Assembly (NCBI GenBank): GCA_016293265.1
Contig: JAEDEN010000002.1
Coordinates: 1-58,808 of the forward strand
Direction: 5' to 3'
DNA length: 58,808 nucleotides
Origin: Oscillospiraceae bacterium
GTDB lineage: Bacteria; Bacillota; Clostridia; Oscillospirales; Oscillospiraceae
Position 1 is the first letter of the stretch. Each line of letters starts with the position of its first letter. A model generated the notes under the pieces. It ran no database searches. It saw nothing but the letters and a program-made list of their open reading frames with translations, and was not told the origin of the DNA. Shown here piece after piece: positions 40,518 through 49,021 of the stretch. The position numbers and the translations under genes are program-made.

Positions 40518-41084
40518 TTACAGGCGGAGGATCCGGGCCCTAAGGGCTTCGGCATCTTTCGTATCGTGTGTCACCAGTAGCACGGTCTTTTCCTCCGCTG
40601 CTTCCCGGATCAGGGTGAGGCACAGGCGCCGGTTCTCTTCATCCAGGCCGGTAAAGGGCTCGTCCAGGGCCAGGCCTCCGGAATGTGCCAGCAGGGCCCG
40701 GGCAAGGGACAGCCGCCGCTTCATGCCGCCGGAGTAATCCCGTACCCGCTTCTCCCCTTCCTCCCCCAGTCCCAGGCGGACAAGGAGGGCCCGGGCGGCG
40801 GACTCATCCAGCTCCCGGCCCAGGGCGAAGCGAAGGTTTTCCATGGCGGTGAGGCCCTCCAGGAGGCGGTCCTCCTGGAACATGGCCCGGAAGTTTTCCG
40901 CCCCGCGGACCTGCCCACGGTCTGCCGTTTCCAGGCCCAGGATGATGCGCAGAAGGGTGGTCTTGCCGCTTCCCGAAGGAGCCATGATGCAGGTGACGCC
41001 CTTCTCCGCCCGGAAGCTGACGCCGCGGAGCACTGGGCGGCCGTCATAGGATTTCCAGAGCTGTTCAACCTGCACCTTCGTCAC
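40518..41084 (-). CDS. ABC transporter ATP-binding protein (NitT/TauT type)
   Basis: A 188-residue ATPase of the SsuB/TauB/ThiZ group, shorter than the usual 240-260. Seen: Walker A APSGSGKTTLLR, signature YSGGMKRRLSLARAL, Walker B GLALDEPFTGLD, switch His in LLVTHDTKDA. A missing C-terminal part is common in small members. It ends the leftward TM1266-SBP-permease-ATPase operon and overlaps the permease gene by 20 bases. Confidence 0.92.
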   Translation of the reverse strand: MTKVQVEQLWKSYDGRPVLRGVSFRAEKGVTCIMAPSGSGKTTLLRIILGLETADRGQVRGAENFRAMFQEDRLLEGLTAMENLRFALGRELDESAARALLVRLGLGEEGEKRVRDYSGGMKRRLSLARALLAHSGGLALDEPFTGLDEENRRLCLTLIREAAEEKTVLLVTHDTKDAEALRARILRL

Positions 41085-41832
41085 CCGCCTTTCTCAAAAG
41101 CGCGTTCACCGCCAGAAGGAAGACTTTTTCAAAGGCCATGGACACCGCCACGATGGCCGCCGTCCAGGCGAAGAGGTCGGCGGTCTGGAAGTAGACCTTG
41201 GCCATGTACAGCCGTTCCCCCATGGACCCGCCGGGAAGGCCGATGACCTCGGCGGCGATGCCCGCTTTCCAGCAAAGGCCCAGGCCCAGGGATACGGCGG
41301 AGCGGAAATGGGGTGCGACGGCGGGCAGGTACAGCCAGCGCACCTGCCGCCAAAGAGGCACGCGGTAGACCCGGGCCATTTCCAGCAGTTTCCCGTCTGC
41401 CTGGCCGATGCCGGTCAGCACCGCCAGGTACACGGGCGGGAACACCATCAAAAAAGAAATGAAAAAGGAGAGCTGCCGGCTGTTCAGCCAAACCAGGGCC
41501 AAAATGATAAAGGATGCCACCGGCACCGCCTTGATACAGGCCACCGCCGGGGCCAGAAATTCCCGGACGGGACGGAACCGGTAGGCCGGGACGGCCAGGG
41601 CGCTTGCCGCCAGGCATGCGGTGAGAAAGCCGCCGATGATACGAAGGGCCGACCAGCCCACGGCGCGCCAGAAGCCTGCCGTCACGGCCAGCTCCGCCAG
41701 ACGTGCCAGCGCCGCCAGGGGGGAGGGCAGCAGCAGGCTCTCACCCAGCAGGAGACTCCCCACCTGCCAGAGGGCCAGCCAGACCAGGACTGCCCACAGC
41801 CGTATGCGGTTTTTGGGGGCAGGTTTCATCAT
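41065..41832 (-). CDS. ABC transporter permease (NitT/TauT/SsuC type)
   Basis: A 255-residue BPD_transp_1 permease with about six membrane helices and the EAA-loop region VYRVPLWRQVRWLYLPAVAPHFRSAVSLGLGLCWKAGIAAEVIGLPGGSMGERLYMA, the typical SsuC/TauC segment that contacts the ATPase. Start ATG 41832, with a further ATG next to it; AAAGGACC lies upstream. Confidence 0.92.
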   Translation of the reverse strand: MMKPAPKNRIRLWAVLVWLALWQVGSLLLGESLLLPSPLAALARLAELAVTAGFWRAVGWSALRIIGGFLTACLAASALAVPAYRFRPVREFLAPAVACIKAVPVASFIILALVWLNSRQLSFFISFLMVFPPVYLAVLTGIGQADGKLLEMARVYRVPLWRQVRWLYLPAVAPHFRSAVSLGLGLCWKAGIAAEVIGLPGGSMGERLYMAKVYFQTADLFAWTAAIVAVSMAFEKVFLLAVNALLRKAGDEGAG

Positions 41833-41939
41833 GGAGGTCCTTTCCGGGCGGATGCCTACGGTGGCTGGCGGAGGGAAGGCACGCTTCCGCGGGGCGCAAA
41901 GGAGCGCGAACCCACGGGAGCGCAGGGAAAAAGGGCCGA

Positions 41940-43037
41940 TCAGGCGCCGTGATAAAAGTCCGCTTCGGGGAGTGTGCCGCCTACGGAGGCGGGATCGGCG
42001 TCAAAGAGCACCTGGAGATAGCCGGAGAGGGTATCCTTCATCTCCTTGCCAATGATGCACACAATGTTGCAATGGGGCAGGGCCTTTTCGGCCACGGCGG
42101 CGTTCACGATGCCATAGCTGCCAATGAGGGCTGCGGCATCGGCAACGTTGCTGTTCACCCATTCCACGCTTTCGGCGTAGTCGTTGAGGAAGGCGGCCAC
42201 GGCGTCGGGATTCTCTTCCACCACGTCCTTGCGGGCCACGATGACGCCGGTGACCATGCCGGAGCCGTTATCCAGGGCGTCCCACTCGGCGGTGAGGTCC
42301 AGGGCGACCCGCAGGCCCTCCACCTTGCTCTGGGCCACGGTGACGAAGGGCTGGGGCAGCAGGGCGATGGTGGCCGCGCCGGAAGCAAGAGCGGCCACGC
42401 ACTCGCTGTGCTCGCTCTTCCAGTCCAGGGTCAGGCCGGTGTCAGGGTCCACGCCGTTTTCACGGAGCAGGTACCGCAGGCCGAATTCGGGGGTGGAGCC
42501 TTTGCCGGCGCCCACCACGGTCTTACCGGCCAGATCGCCCATGGACTGGACTTCCTCCCCCTTTTCCACGATGTAGATCACGCCCAGGGTGTTGATGGCC
42601 AGGGTTACGATCTCGCCGTTGGTTTTGTTGTAGAGGACGGAGGCCAGGTTGGCGGGCACGCAGGCCATGTCCAGGTCGCCCTTAATGAGGGCGGGAGTCA
42701 CCTCGTCGGCGCTGCCGGCCAGGGTGAAGGTATAGGGCAGGTCCTCCCGGTCCTGAAGATCAGCAATGGAAACAGGCTCGGTTTGCTCCGCGGGCTGCAT
42801 ACCGGAGCGCTCCATCAGCTCCACCAGGCCCATGGCGGTGGGGCCTTTCAGGGCGGCGATGGAGAAGGCAGCCCGCTCCGGCTCGCCTTCCTGGGCGGGA
42901 ACGGAGGAGACGGCGGAGGAAGCGGCGGGAGCGGAAGAAACGGGGCCGGAAGCGGCGGGGGTTTCCCCCTTTGTGCCGCAGGCGGTGAGGCTCAGGGCCA
43001 GCACCAGAGCCAAAGAGGCGATTTTTTTCAGCTTCAT
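41940..43037 (-). CDS. ABC transporter substrate-binding lipoprotein (NMT1/SsuA/ThiY-like)
   Basis: A 365-residue exported lipoprotein: signal peptide with lipobox LTAC (Cys about residue 20), Ser/Pro/Ala-rich tether (about 25-55), then a two-lobe type-II binding protein with the mark LKGPTAMGLVELME (about residue 64) and DLAGKTVVGAGKGSTPE. COG0715-type proteins bind nitrate, sulfonates, thiamine precursors and so on; this subgroup's ligand is not known to me. It follows the TM1266 gene by 36 bases. No pathway gene nearby names the substrate. Confidence 0.88.
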   Translation of the reverse strand: MKLKKIASLALVLALSLTACGTKGETPAASGPVSSAPAASSAVSSVPAQEGEPERAAFSIAALKGPTAMGLVELMERSGMQPAEQTEPVSIADLQDREDLPYTFTLAGSADEVTPALIKGDLDMACVPANLASVLYNKTNGEIVTLAINTLGVIYIVEKGEEVQSMGDLAGKTVVGAGKGSTPEFGLRYLLRENGVDPDTGLTLDWKSEHSECVAALASGAATIALLPQPFVTVAQSKVEGLRVALDLTAEWDALDNGSGMVTGVIVARKDVVEENPDAVAAFLNDYAESVEWVNSNVADAAALIGSYGIVNAAVAEKALPHCNIVCIIGKEMKDTLSGYLQVLFDADPASVGGTLPEADFYHGA

Positions 43038-43073
43038 GATTGCAGTTCCTTTCGTAAATGTGATTCAGGAGGT

Positions 43074-43325
43074 TTACAGGTCTTCCGGCGCGTACACGGT
43101 TTTTGCCGTGACACCGCTGAGCCGCCCGATCTTTCCGGAGAGGGCGGAGATGACGCCTCCGGGGGCGTCCAGGGCCACGGAGATGATGTTCACGCCCCGC
43201 TCCCGGTAGGGAACGCCCATGCGGCTGATGATGTACTGTCCGTACTGGTGCAAAAGGCCGTTCAGGGGGGCGACGGAGTCCGGGTCCTTTACGATGATGG
43301 CCAGAACCGCCACGCGCTTTTCCAT
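43074..43325 (-). CDS. TM1266-family putative iron-only hydrogenase system regulator
   Basis: An 83-residue ACT-like/NikR-C-like small protein (EKRVAVLAIIVKDPDSVAPLNGLLHQYGQYIISRMGVPYRERGVNIISVALDAPGGVISALSGKIGRLSGVTAKTVYA pattern) of the TM1266 family, named for its association with [FeFe] hydrogenase systems. It heads the operon with the ABC transporter and lies about 2.6 kb from the hydrogenase gene. ATG 43325 has GAAAGGAGGA. The function of the family is predicted, not proven. Confidence 0.85.
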   Translation of the reverse strand: MEKRVAVLAIIVKDPDSVAPLNGLLHQYGQYIISRMGVPYRERGVNIISVALDAPGGVISALSGKIGRLSGVTAKTVYAPEDL

Positions 43326-43506
43326 GGAAATCCTCCTTTCGGATAAAAAACCTCTCCCCCGCTTGACAAGCGGAGGAGAGGAAAGCAGCATCATAAGACG
43401 CGGTCACCGCGTCGCTTTCGTACCACCACTTTCGGCTCGGAAGCACCTTGCCGTCAGAACGGGAGTTTGATTGAAGGGTCAGCGGTCAGAGCATCTTTCC
43501 GCCAAC
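43326..43506 (-). promoter_or_regulatory. About 180-nt structured leader before the TM1266 gene, class unknown
   Basis: From the predicted start near 43506 to the ATG, the leader holds GC-rich hairpins (for example GACGCGGTGACCGCGTC at 43396-43412) and ends in a terminator (43345-43381) immediately before the ribosome site. I found no match to TPP, SAM-I, cobalamin, glycine, guanidine-I or T-box consensus marks; see findings. Confidence 0.55.
43345..43381 (-). terminator. Attenuator-like terminator directly upstream of the TM1266 gene
   Basis: On the minus strand a 14-bp stem (43368-43381 with 43351-43364, one G-U pair), loop of three, then T6. It would stop transcription before the operon unless prevented. 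Confidence 0.88.
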
Positions 43507-43512
43507 GAATGT

Positions 43513-43541
43513 ATGATAGCATGGGTTTGCCCCGCTGTCAA
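43513..43541 (-). promoter_or_regulatory. Promoter of the TM1266-ABC operon
   Basis: Minus-strand TTGACA (43536-43541), 17-base spacer, TATCAT (43513-43518). The -35 overlaps the stop codon of malQ. Confidence 0.75.
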
Positions 43542-45034
43542 TCCTTGGCGGCGGGCGTTTCCTCCGGGGCGCAGCGGGCAAAGGTGGCGGTGAGGTCCCG
43601 GATGGAGGCGGCAAGTTCTTTGGTCAGCAGGGCGCCGTCCACCCGCCAGCTCCAGTTGCCCTGGGCGGTGCCGGGAGTGTTGATGCGCCCCTCGCTGCCA
43701 ATGCCCAGATAATCCTGGAGCTGGGCGATGAACAGGGCGGACACGCTGCCCTGGCCGGCCCGGAGAATGGCCTCGGGCGCTCCCTTGCCGGAAGCACCCA
43801 GGTACTTCTTGACAAAGGCCTTTTCCGCCTTGGAGGCGGTTTTCCACCAGCCGTGGAGGGTGTCGTTATCGTGGGTGCCGGTGTAGCACAGGGAGTTTTC
43901 CACATGGTTGTGGGGAAGATAGGCGTTGGCAGGGGAATCGAAGGCAAATTGCAGCACCTTCATACCGGGCAGGCCGGAATCGCGCAGCAGGTCCAAAACA
44001 GCGGGAGTCAGAAGCCCCAGGTCCTCGGCTATGAAGCGCACTTGGGGGAACCAGCCCATCACGGGCCGCAGCATCTCCATGCCGGGGCCCTTCTCCCAGT
44101 GGCCCTCCTTGGCGCTCTTGGCCCCGGCGGGCACGGCCCAGTAACTCTCAAGTCCCCGGAAATGGTCGATGCGGATCATGTCAAAGAGCTTTTGGGCGCC
44201 GTCAATGCGGCGGATCCACCAGCCGTAGCCATCACGCTTCATGGCAGGCCAGTTGTACAGGGGATTGCCCCAGAGCTGGCCCTCCTCGGAGAAGTAGTCG
44301 GGGGGCACGCCGGCCACCATCTGGGGATGGCCCTCGTCGTCCAGCAGGAATTCCTTCCGCTCGCTCCATACATCCGCGGAGTCCAGGGAGACATAGATGG
44401 GCATATCGCCGATGATGCGGATGCCCAGGGCGTTGACATATTCCTTCAGGGAGGCCCACTGGGTAAAGAACCAGTATTGAACGTGGGTCTGGAAGGCGAT
44501 CTCATCAGCCAGGGCCACGCGGGCGGCCTCCACGGCCTGCCATTCGTGGCGGCGGAGGGCCTCGTCGGGCCAGTTAAACCAGGCGTCGGCGTAATGGGCG
44601 TGGGCGGCCCGAAAGAGGGCGTATTCCTTCACCCAGAAGTTTTTCTCGGCCCAGGCGGCCACCTGCCCGCCCTCGACTTCCCTGGCGCGGCTGTAGGCCT
44701 TGCGCAGCAGGGTTTCCCGGCTTTTGGAAAGGGCGGCGTAGTCCACCTGTCCGTCCTCGGGAAGGGCGGCCTTGTTCAGCTCTTCCTCCGTCAGGAAACC
44801 GGATTGGGCCAGGGTGTCCAGGTCAATGAAAAGGGGATTTCCCGCGAAGGTTGACTCGCTGGCGTAGGGGGAATTGCCCGCTCCGGCAGGGCCTACAGGC
44901 AGGATCTGCCACCAGCGCTGGCCGGCGGCGTGGAGAAAATCGGCAAAGGCACGGGCCTCCTTCCCCAGAGAGCCGATGCCGTACCGGCCGGGGAGAGAAA
45001 AGATCGGCAGCAAAATGCCGGCGGAACGTTCCAT
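43538..45034 (-). CDS. malQ: 4-alpha-glucanotransferase (amylomaltase, GH77)
   Basis: A 498-residue disproportionating enzyme that moves alpha-1,4-glucan segments between maltodextrins in the cytosol. Seen: N-terminal ERSAGILLPIFSLPGRYGIGSLGKEA, QILPVGPAGAGNSPYASESTFAGNPLFIDL, the catalytic Asp in IRIDHFRGLE, acid/base Glu in AEDLG and the third Asp in THDNDT. ATG 45034 has GAGGACATTT and was preferred to ATG 45046, which has no site. Confidence 0.95.
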   Translation of the reverse strand: MERSAGILLPIFSLPGRYGIGSLGKEARAFADFLHAAGQRWWQILPVGPAGAGNSPYASESTFAGNPLFIDLDTLAQSGFLTEEELNKAALPEDGQVDYAALSKSRETLLRKAYSRAREVEGGQVAAWAEKNFWVKEYALFRAAHAHYADAWFNWPDEALRRHEWQAVEAARVALADEIAFQTHVQYWFFTQWASLKEYVNALGIRIIGDMPIYVSLDSADVWSERKEFLLDDEGHPQMVAGVPPDYFSEEGQLWGNPLYNWPAMKRDGYGWWIRRIDGAQKLFDMIRIDHFRGLESYWAVPAGAKSAKEGHWEKGPGMEMLRPVMGWFPQVRFIAEDLGLLTPAVLDLLRDSGLPGMKVLQFAFDSPANAYLPHNHVENSLCYTGTHDNDTLHGWWKTASKAEKAFVKKYLGASGKGAPEAILRAGQGSVSALFIAQLQDYLGIGSEGRINTPGTAQGNWSWRVDGALLTKELAASIRDLTATFARCAPEETPAAKD

Positions 45035-45079
45035 AAATGTCCTCATTTCCGGAGCATAGGCTCCCTGGATTTCAAGGCT

Positions 45080-45108
45080 ATTTTAGAGTTTGGGGAGTAG
45101 AATGTCAA
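45080..45108 (-). promoter_or_regulatory. malQ promoter
   Basis: Minus-strand TTGACA (45103-45108), 17-base spacer, TAAAAT (45080-45085). A hairpin GAGAGCCGGG/CCCGGTTCTCTC lies just upstream (45111-45138), of unknown role. Confidence 0.75.
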
Positions 45109-45262
45109 GTGAGAGCCGGGGATGTCCCGGTTCTCTCTTATGTGCTGGTGGCTAAAATCATAAGATTCATGTTGGCCTTTCCTCCGGCGTTATTGCTTTC
45201 CCGGTCCCTTTGTTTCTTCTGATTTGGCTTTGATTCCTGTACCCCTTGGCGTGCAACAAAGG

Positions 45263-45290
45263 AAAAAGGACGGCCAATGGCCGTCCTTTT
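45263..45290 (-). terminator. Terminator after the SPFH gene
   Basis: AAAAGGACGGCC pairs with GGCCGTCCTTTT across a 3-base loop, 10 bases beyond the stop at 45300; the A-run becomes a T-run on the minus strand. The rest of 45109-45262 has nothing recognisable. Confidence 0.88.
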
Positions 45291-45299
45291 GGCTTGGGG

Positions 45300-46244
45300 T
45301 CATTCCGCTTTGGGATCGGGGGTGTCGAACACCGTTTTGGCGCTGGCCGCCAGGCCCGCAAGGCCCTGCAGCTCAGAGGGGATGATGATCTTGGTGGCCT
45401 TGCCATCGGCCACCTTCTGCATGGCCTCCAGAGCCTTGAGCTTTACCACCTGGTCGTTGGGAGCGGACTCATTCAAAAGCTTCAGGGAGTCGGCCAGGGC
45501 CTGCTGGACCTTCATGATGGCCAGGGCCTCGGCCTCGGCGGCCATGATGCGGGCCTCCTTTTCGCCCTCTGCCCGCAGGACGGCGGCCTGCTTTTCCGCG
45601 TCGGCCCGGAGGATGGCGGACTGCTTTTCGCCCTCGGCCACCAGAATCTGGGACTGCTTGGTGCCCTCGGCCTGAAGGATGGACTCACGGCGTTCCCGCT
45701 CGGCCTTCATCTGCTTTTCCATGGCGTTCTGGATCTCCCGGGGCGGGATGATGTTCTTCAGCTCCACCCGGTTGACCTTGATGCCCCAGGGGTCGGTGGC
45801 CTCATCCAGAATGGAGCGCATCTTGGCGTTGATGGTGTCGCGGGAGGTCAGGGACTGGTCCAGCTCCATCTCACCGATGATGTTGCGCAGCGTGGTGGCG
45901 GTGAGGTTTTCGATGGCGTTCATGGGATGCTCCACGCCATAGGTGTAGAGCTTGGGATCGGTGATCTGGAAGTAGATGACGGTGTCGATCTGCATGGTGA
46001 CGTTATCCTTGGTAATCACGGGCTGGGGAGCAAAGTCCGCCACCTGCTCCTTCAAAGAGACCTTCTTCACGACCCGCTCAATGAAGGGAAGCTTGATGTG
46101 CAGGCCCACGTTCCACACGGCCCGGAACGCACCCAGACGCTCCACCACATAGGCCCGGGACTGCTGCACCACAACGATGCTGCTGACAAAGACCACCAGC
46201 AGCAAAATCAGCAGGACGATCAGCGCAATGGTTCCAAAGTTCAT
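45300..46244 (-). CDS. SPFH/Band 7 membrane scaffold protein
   Basis: A 314-residue flotillin/stomatin-type (paraslipin-like) protein: an N-terminal membrane helix (4-27), the SPFH domain (about 28-200; QQSRAYVVERLGAFRAVWNVGLHIKLPFIERVVKKVSL and LRNIIGEMELDQSLTSRDTIN), then a coiled coil with repeated EGEKQ-like units (about 195-260) and a hydrophilic end. Such proteins form membrane-bound rings that organise proteases or membrane domains. It overlaps the NfeD gene by 4 bases (ATGA). Confidence 0.94.
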   Translation of the reverse strand: MNFGTIALIVLLILLLVVFVSSIVVVQQSRAYVVERLGAFRAVWNVGLHIKLPFIERVVKKVSLKEQVADFAPQPVITKDNVTMQIDTVIYFQITDPKLYTYGVEHPMNAIENLTATTLRNIIGEMELDQSLTSRDTINAKMRSILDEATDPWGIKVNRVELKNIIPPREIQNAMEKQMKAERERRESILQAEGTKQSQILVAEGEKQSAILRADAEKQAAVLRAEGEKEARIMAAEAEALAIMKVQQALADSLKLLNESAPNDQVVKLKALEAMQKVADGKATKIIIPSELQGLAGLAASAKTVFDTPDPKAE

Positions 46245-46687
46245 ACAGTTACCTCCATTTTCTCCTCAAGTCTTACGAAGAGCTTTACGCCCTCCAGCCG
46301 CTCAATGTGTACCTGTGCCCCTGCGGGGATTACAGAACCGTCCGCGCTGCGGGCGGTCCAGGTTTTGCCGTCGGCATAGACGGCGCCGGTGGAATTCTCG
46401 TTGTCAATGGTCTCCGTAACCTTGGCCGACTGGTCCAGGATACGGTCCGCGTTGGTGGGGGTGGCTTTTGCTGCGGTGATCCGTTTTGCCAGGGGACGGG
46501 TCAGCACCAGGGCCGCCGCCGAAACGGCGATGAAAACGCTTGCCTGGGCCAGGGTGCCAAGGCCCAGGATGGCCGCCAGAAGCGCCGCGGCAGCGCCTAC
46601 GACGAACCAAATGGAGACCAGGCCTGCGGTCAGCGCCTCAATGGCGCCGAAGGCAACGATGGCTCCCAGCCAGATCCAAAGCATCAT
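46241..46687 (-). CDS. NfeD-family membrane protein
   Basis: A 148-residue short NfeD: two or three hydrophobic N-terminal segments (about 1-63) and a C-terminal OB-fold domain (about 85-145; STGAVYADGKTWTARSADGSVIPAGAQVHIERLEGVKLFVRL). NfeD partners SPFH proteins in operons across bacteria, as here. RBS GAAAGGAGGG before ATG 46687. Confidence 0.93.
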   Translation of the reverse strand: MMLWIWLGAIVAFGAIEALTAGLVSIWFVVGAAAALLAAILGLGTLAQASVFIAVSAAALVLTRPLAKRITAAKATPTNADRILDQSAKVTETIDNENSTGAVYADGKTWTARSADGSVIPAGAQVHIERLEGVKLFVRLEEKMEVTV

Positions 46688-46732
46688 GGAAACGCCCTCC
46701 TTTCAGGGAAGCTGGATTGTTAAAGAGAATAT

Positions 46733-46761
46733 AGCATACAATTCTGAAGAATTCATGTCAA
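46733..46761 (-). promoter_or_regulatory. NfeD-SPFH promoter with an inverted repeat in its spacer
   Basis: Minus-strand TTGACA (46756-46761), 17-base spacer, TATGCT (46733-46738). The spacer holds a 6-2-6 inverted repeat AATTCT-GA-AGAATT (46740-46753). Confidence 0.6.
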
Positions 46762-46837
46762 ATTAGTTACAAATAGATTTCAGCGGATGTGGTCCGCCTA
46801 TGCGCGGTGCAAGGGGGGGGATTGCTGTGAATTTTGG

Positions 46838-46873
46838 AAAAAATTGATCCCCGCCGTGGTTGGCAGGGATCAA
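46838..46873 (-). terminator. Terminator after the TPR membrane protein gene
   Basis: TTGATCCC pairs with GGGATCAA across a 14-base loop; on the minus strand the stem is followed by TTTTTTCC. It is 5 bases after the stop at 46879. Confidence 0.75.
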
Positions 46874-46878
46874 CGGTA

Positions 46879-47583
46879 TCATGTTTCTTTTTCGGGCAGG
46901 GGCTCCAGGGTCACACCGCATTTTTCCGCCATGAAGGCGAAATCCGGAGCGGTGTGCTCGTTTTCCCAGGTGGCCCGGGCGGTCTCCAGCAGGGCCTGGG
47001 CGTCTTCCACAAAGCCCCGGTGAAGCAGCTCGAAGATCTCAATAAAGGCCAGGGCGGGGCCGGTCTGTTTGGCGGTGCGCATCTGGTCAAAGGCCTTCTT
47101 CTGGAGCTCCACGATGCGCATACCCTCTTCCTCGTCTCCGAGATAGAAGTTGGTCAGGGCCATGTTCACCCAGAAAAAGGCCCGGTTCTGGGGATTGAGC
47201 TTCTTGGGGTTGAGCGCCTGAAGCGTTGCGCGGGCCTTTTCATATTCCCGCTTGTCGCAATAGGCGGCGGTGAGGTTGATGCGCAGCACCTGCTGGGCCT
47301 GGGAATCCTCCTCAGTGTCCAGCAGCTCCGTCAGGGCCTGGATGTAGCGGTCGGTGTCGTGCTCCTCGGTGAAGATGCGGTTGGCCTCCTGGATCTTTGC
47401 CACCGTTTTGCGCCCGGCCCGCATGGCGAATACCATGTAGATGACCACCATGGCCAACAGCCACAGGGTCAGGGAAATGGCACGGCTGTGGCCCTCCAGG
47501 CCCAAAAACTGCAGCACCAGGGAAAACACGAGGCTGGCGGCGATGATGCCGCCCCACAAGATGCCTTTTTGTTTCTTGCTCAT
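46879..47583 (-). CDS. TPR-like membrane-anchored protein
   Basis: A 234-residue protein with two N-terminal helices (about 8-28, 35-55) and a helical repeat region (about 70-215) resembling tetratricopeptide repeats (paired helices with A/Y/L spacing, e.g. NLTAAYCDKREYEKARATLQALNP; NMALTNFYLGDEEEGMRIVELQK). It probably holds a protein complex at the membrane. No enzyme motif. ATG 47583 with TGGAGG chosen; longer in-frame codons at 47646 have no site. Confidence 0.82.
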   Translation of the reverse strand: MSKKQKGILWGGIIAASLVFSLVLQFLGLEGHSRAISLTLWLLAMVVIYMVFAMRAGRKTVAKIQEANRIFTEEHDTDRYIQALTELLDTEEDSQAQQVLRINLTAAYCDKREYEKARATLQALNPKKLNPQNRAFFWVNMALTNFYLGDEEEGMRIVELQKKAFDQMRTAKQTGPALAFIEIFELLHRGFVEDAQALLETARATWENEHTAPDFAFMAEKCGVTLEPLPEKET

Positions 47584-47736
47584 AGGAACCTCCATAATAA
47601 TCCGGAATTCTACAGCTATTATAGCAGAATCATGGGGGAAGTCCATTGCTTTTTTCGGATATGCCGCTTCCGGCGGTTTTTTTCGGTTTTAACGGAGCTT
47701 TAACGGTGCGCCGGAAGGATAAAGAGCGCTTTGCGA

Positions 47737-47765
47737 TTGCACATTCCAGCCGGGTCTGTTATACT
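47737..47765 (+). promoter_or_regulatory. Possible promoter of the RlmL-like gene
   Basis: TTGCAC (47737-47742), 17-base spacer, TATACT (47760-47765). The -10 is good, the -35 weak. Confidence 0.5.
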
Positions 47766-47805
47766 GAGTGTCGGAAATGTAATTTTTGGAAAGGAACTAC
47801 AGCTC

Positions 47806-48921
47806 ATGATTTTGACGGTCCCCTGCCTGTTTGGCTTGGAAAGCCTTGTGGCGGATGAAATGAAGCGCCTGCAGCTGAAAAACATCCGGGCCGAAAACGG
47901 CCGTGTCCACTGCACCGGTACCTTCGCCGATATTGCCCGGCTGAATCTCTCCCTGCGCTGCGGCGCCAGGGTCCTTTTGGAGCTGGGCTCCTTCCCCGCC
48001 CCGGATTTCGAGGCGCTGTTCCAGGGTGTCCTTGCCCTGCCCCTGGAGGATTATATCCCAAGGGACGGAGAGTTCCCCGTCAAGGGCTATTCCCTTAACT
48101 CCGCCCTGCACTCCATTCCCGCCTGTCAGGCCATCGTGAAAAAGGCGGCGGCCAAGCGTATGGGCACCGCCTACGGCTGCGAGACACTGCCGGAGACCGG
48201 CAGCCGCTACCAGATCCAGTTTGCCATTGTAAAGGATATTGCAAGCGTCTATCTGGATACCTCCGGCGAAGGCCTGTACAAGCGGGGCTACCGTGCCCGG
48301 AACATGGGGGCGCCCTTGAAGGAGACCATGGCGGCGGCCCTGGTGACCCTCTCCCGCTACCGGGGCATGGACCCCTTCTGCGACCCCTTCTGCGGCAGCG
48401 GCACCATCCCGATCGAGGCAGCCCTCATCGCCAAGAACCGGGCGCCGGGACTGGATCGCAGCTTTGCCGCACAGAAGTGGAAAAATATGGACGCCAAGTG
48501 CTGGCTGAACGCCGCTGAGGAGGCCATGGACAAGGAGTTCCACGGCAAGTATGATATCTGGGGCGGCGACATCGACCCCGCCGCCGTGGAGCTGGCCCGC
48601 CACAATGCGTCCCTGGCCGGCGTGGAGGACTGCGTGCGCTTTGAGGTGGCTGACGCGGCGGCATTCCACCGCAGCAGCGACTATGGCCAGCTTGTCACCA
48701 ACCCGCCCTATGGCGAGCGCCTCATGGAAAAGCAGGAGGCGGAGGAGCTGTACCGCCGCTTTGGACGGGCCATGGGGCAGATGCCCAGGGGCTGGCGGAT
48801 CCTGGTCCTCTCCTCTCACACGGAGTTTGAGCGCTGCTTTGGCCGCCAGGCGGATAAAAAGCGCAAGCTTTACAACGGTATGCTTAAGTGCGACGTGTTT
48901 ATGTACGGAAACCGGGTGTAA
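47806..48921 (+). CDS. THUMP-domain class I SAM-dependent rRNA methyltransferase (RlmL/YpsC type)
   Basis: A 371-residue methyltransferase: THUMP domain (about 40-155), then a Rossmann domain (about 160-365) with the SAM motif DPFCGSGTIPIEAALIAKN and catalytic NPPYGERL, both as in RlmL N-terminal/YpsC (UPF0020) enzymes that make m2G in 23S rRNA. Specific base is not certain. ATG 47806 has GGAAAGG 11 bases upstream; longer in-frame starts lack sites. Confidence 0.92.
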   Translation: MILTVPCLFGLESLVADEMKRLQLKNIRAENGRVHCTGTFADIARLNLSLRCGARVLLELGSFPAPDFEALFQGVLALPLEDYIPRDGEFPVKGYSLNSALHSIPACQAIVKKAAAKRMGTAYGCETLPETGSRYQIQFAIVKDIASVYLDTSGEGLYKRGYRARNMGAPLKETMAAALVTLSRYRGMDPFCDPFCGSGTIPIEAALIAKNRAPGLDRSFAAQKWKNMDAKCWLNAAEEAMDKEFHGKYDIWGGDIDPAAVELARHNASLAGVEDCVRFEVADAAAFHRSSDYGQLVTNPPYGERLMEKQEAEELYRRFGRAMGQMPRGWRILVLSSHTEFERCFGRQADKKRKLYNGMLKCDVFMYGNRV

Positions 48922-49021
48922 CGCCCGCCCAAGGGGGCCTGCTTCCGGCAAAAACCCGCGCCTTTCCCGGGACGGAGGCCCTCCGTTCCCTTCCCAACGA
49001 CAACAAAAGGTGGGATACGAC

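Noticed and set aside
43420..43427. T-box reading of the GGUGGUAC segment in the TM1266 leader
   Set aside because: The flanking T-box core (CCGCG), stem I marks and a terminator sharing the T-box strand are all missing; the hairpin downstream does not pair with it.
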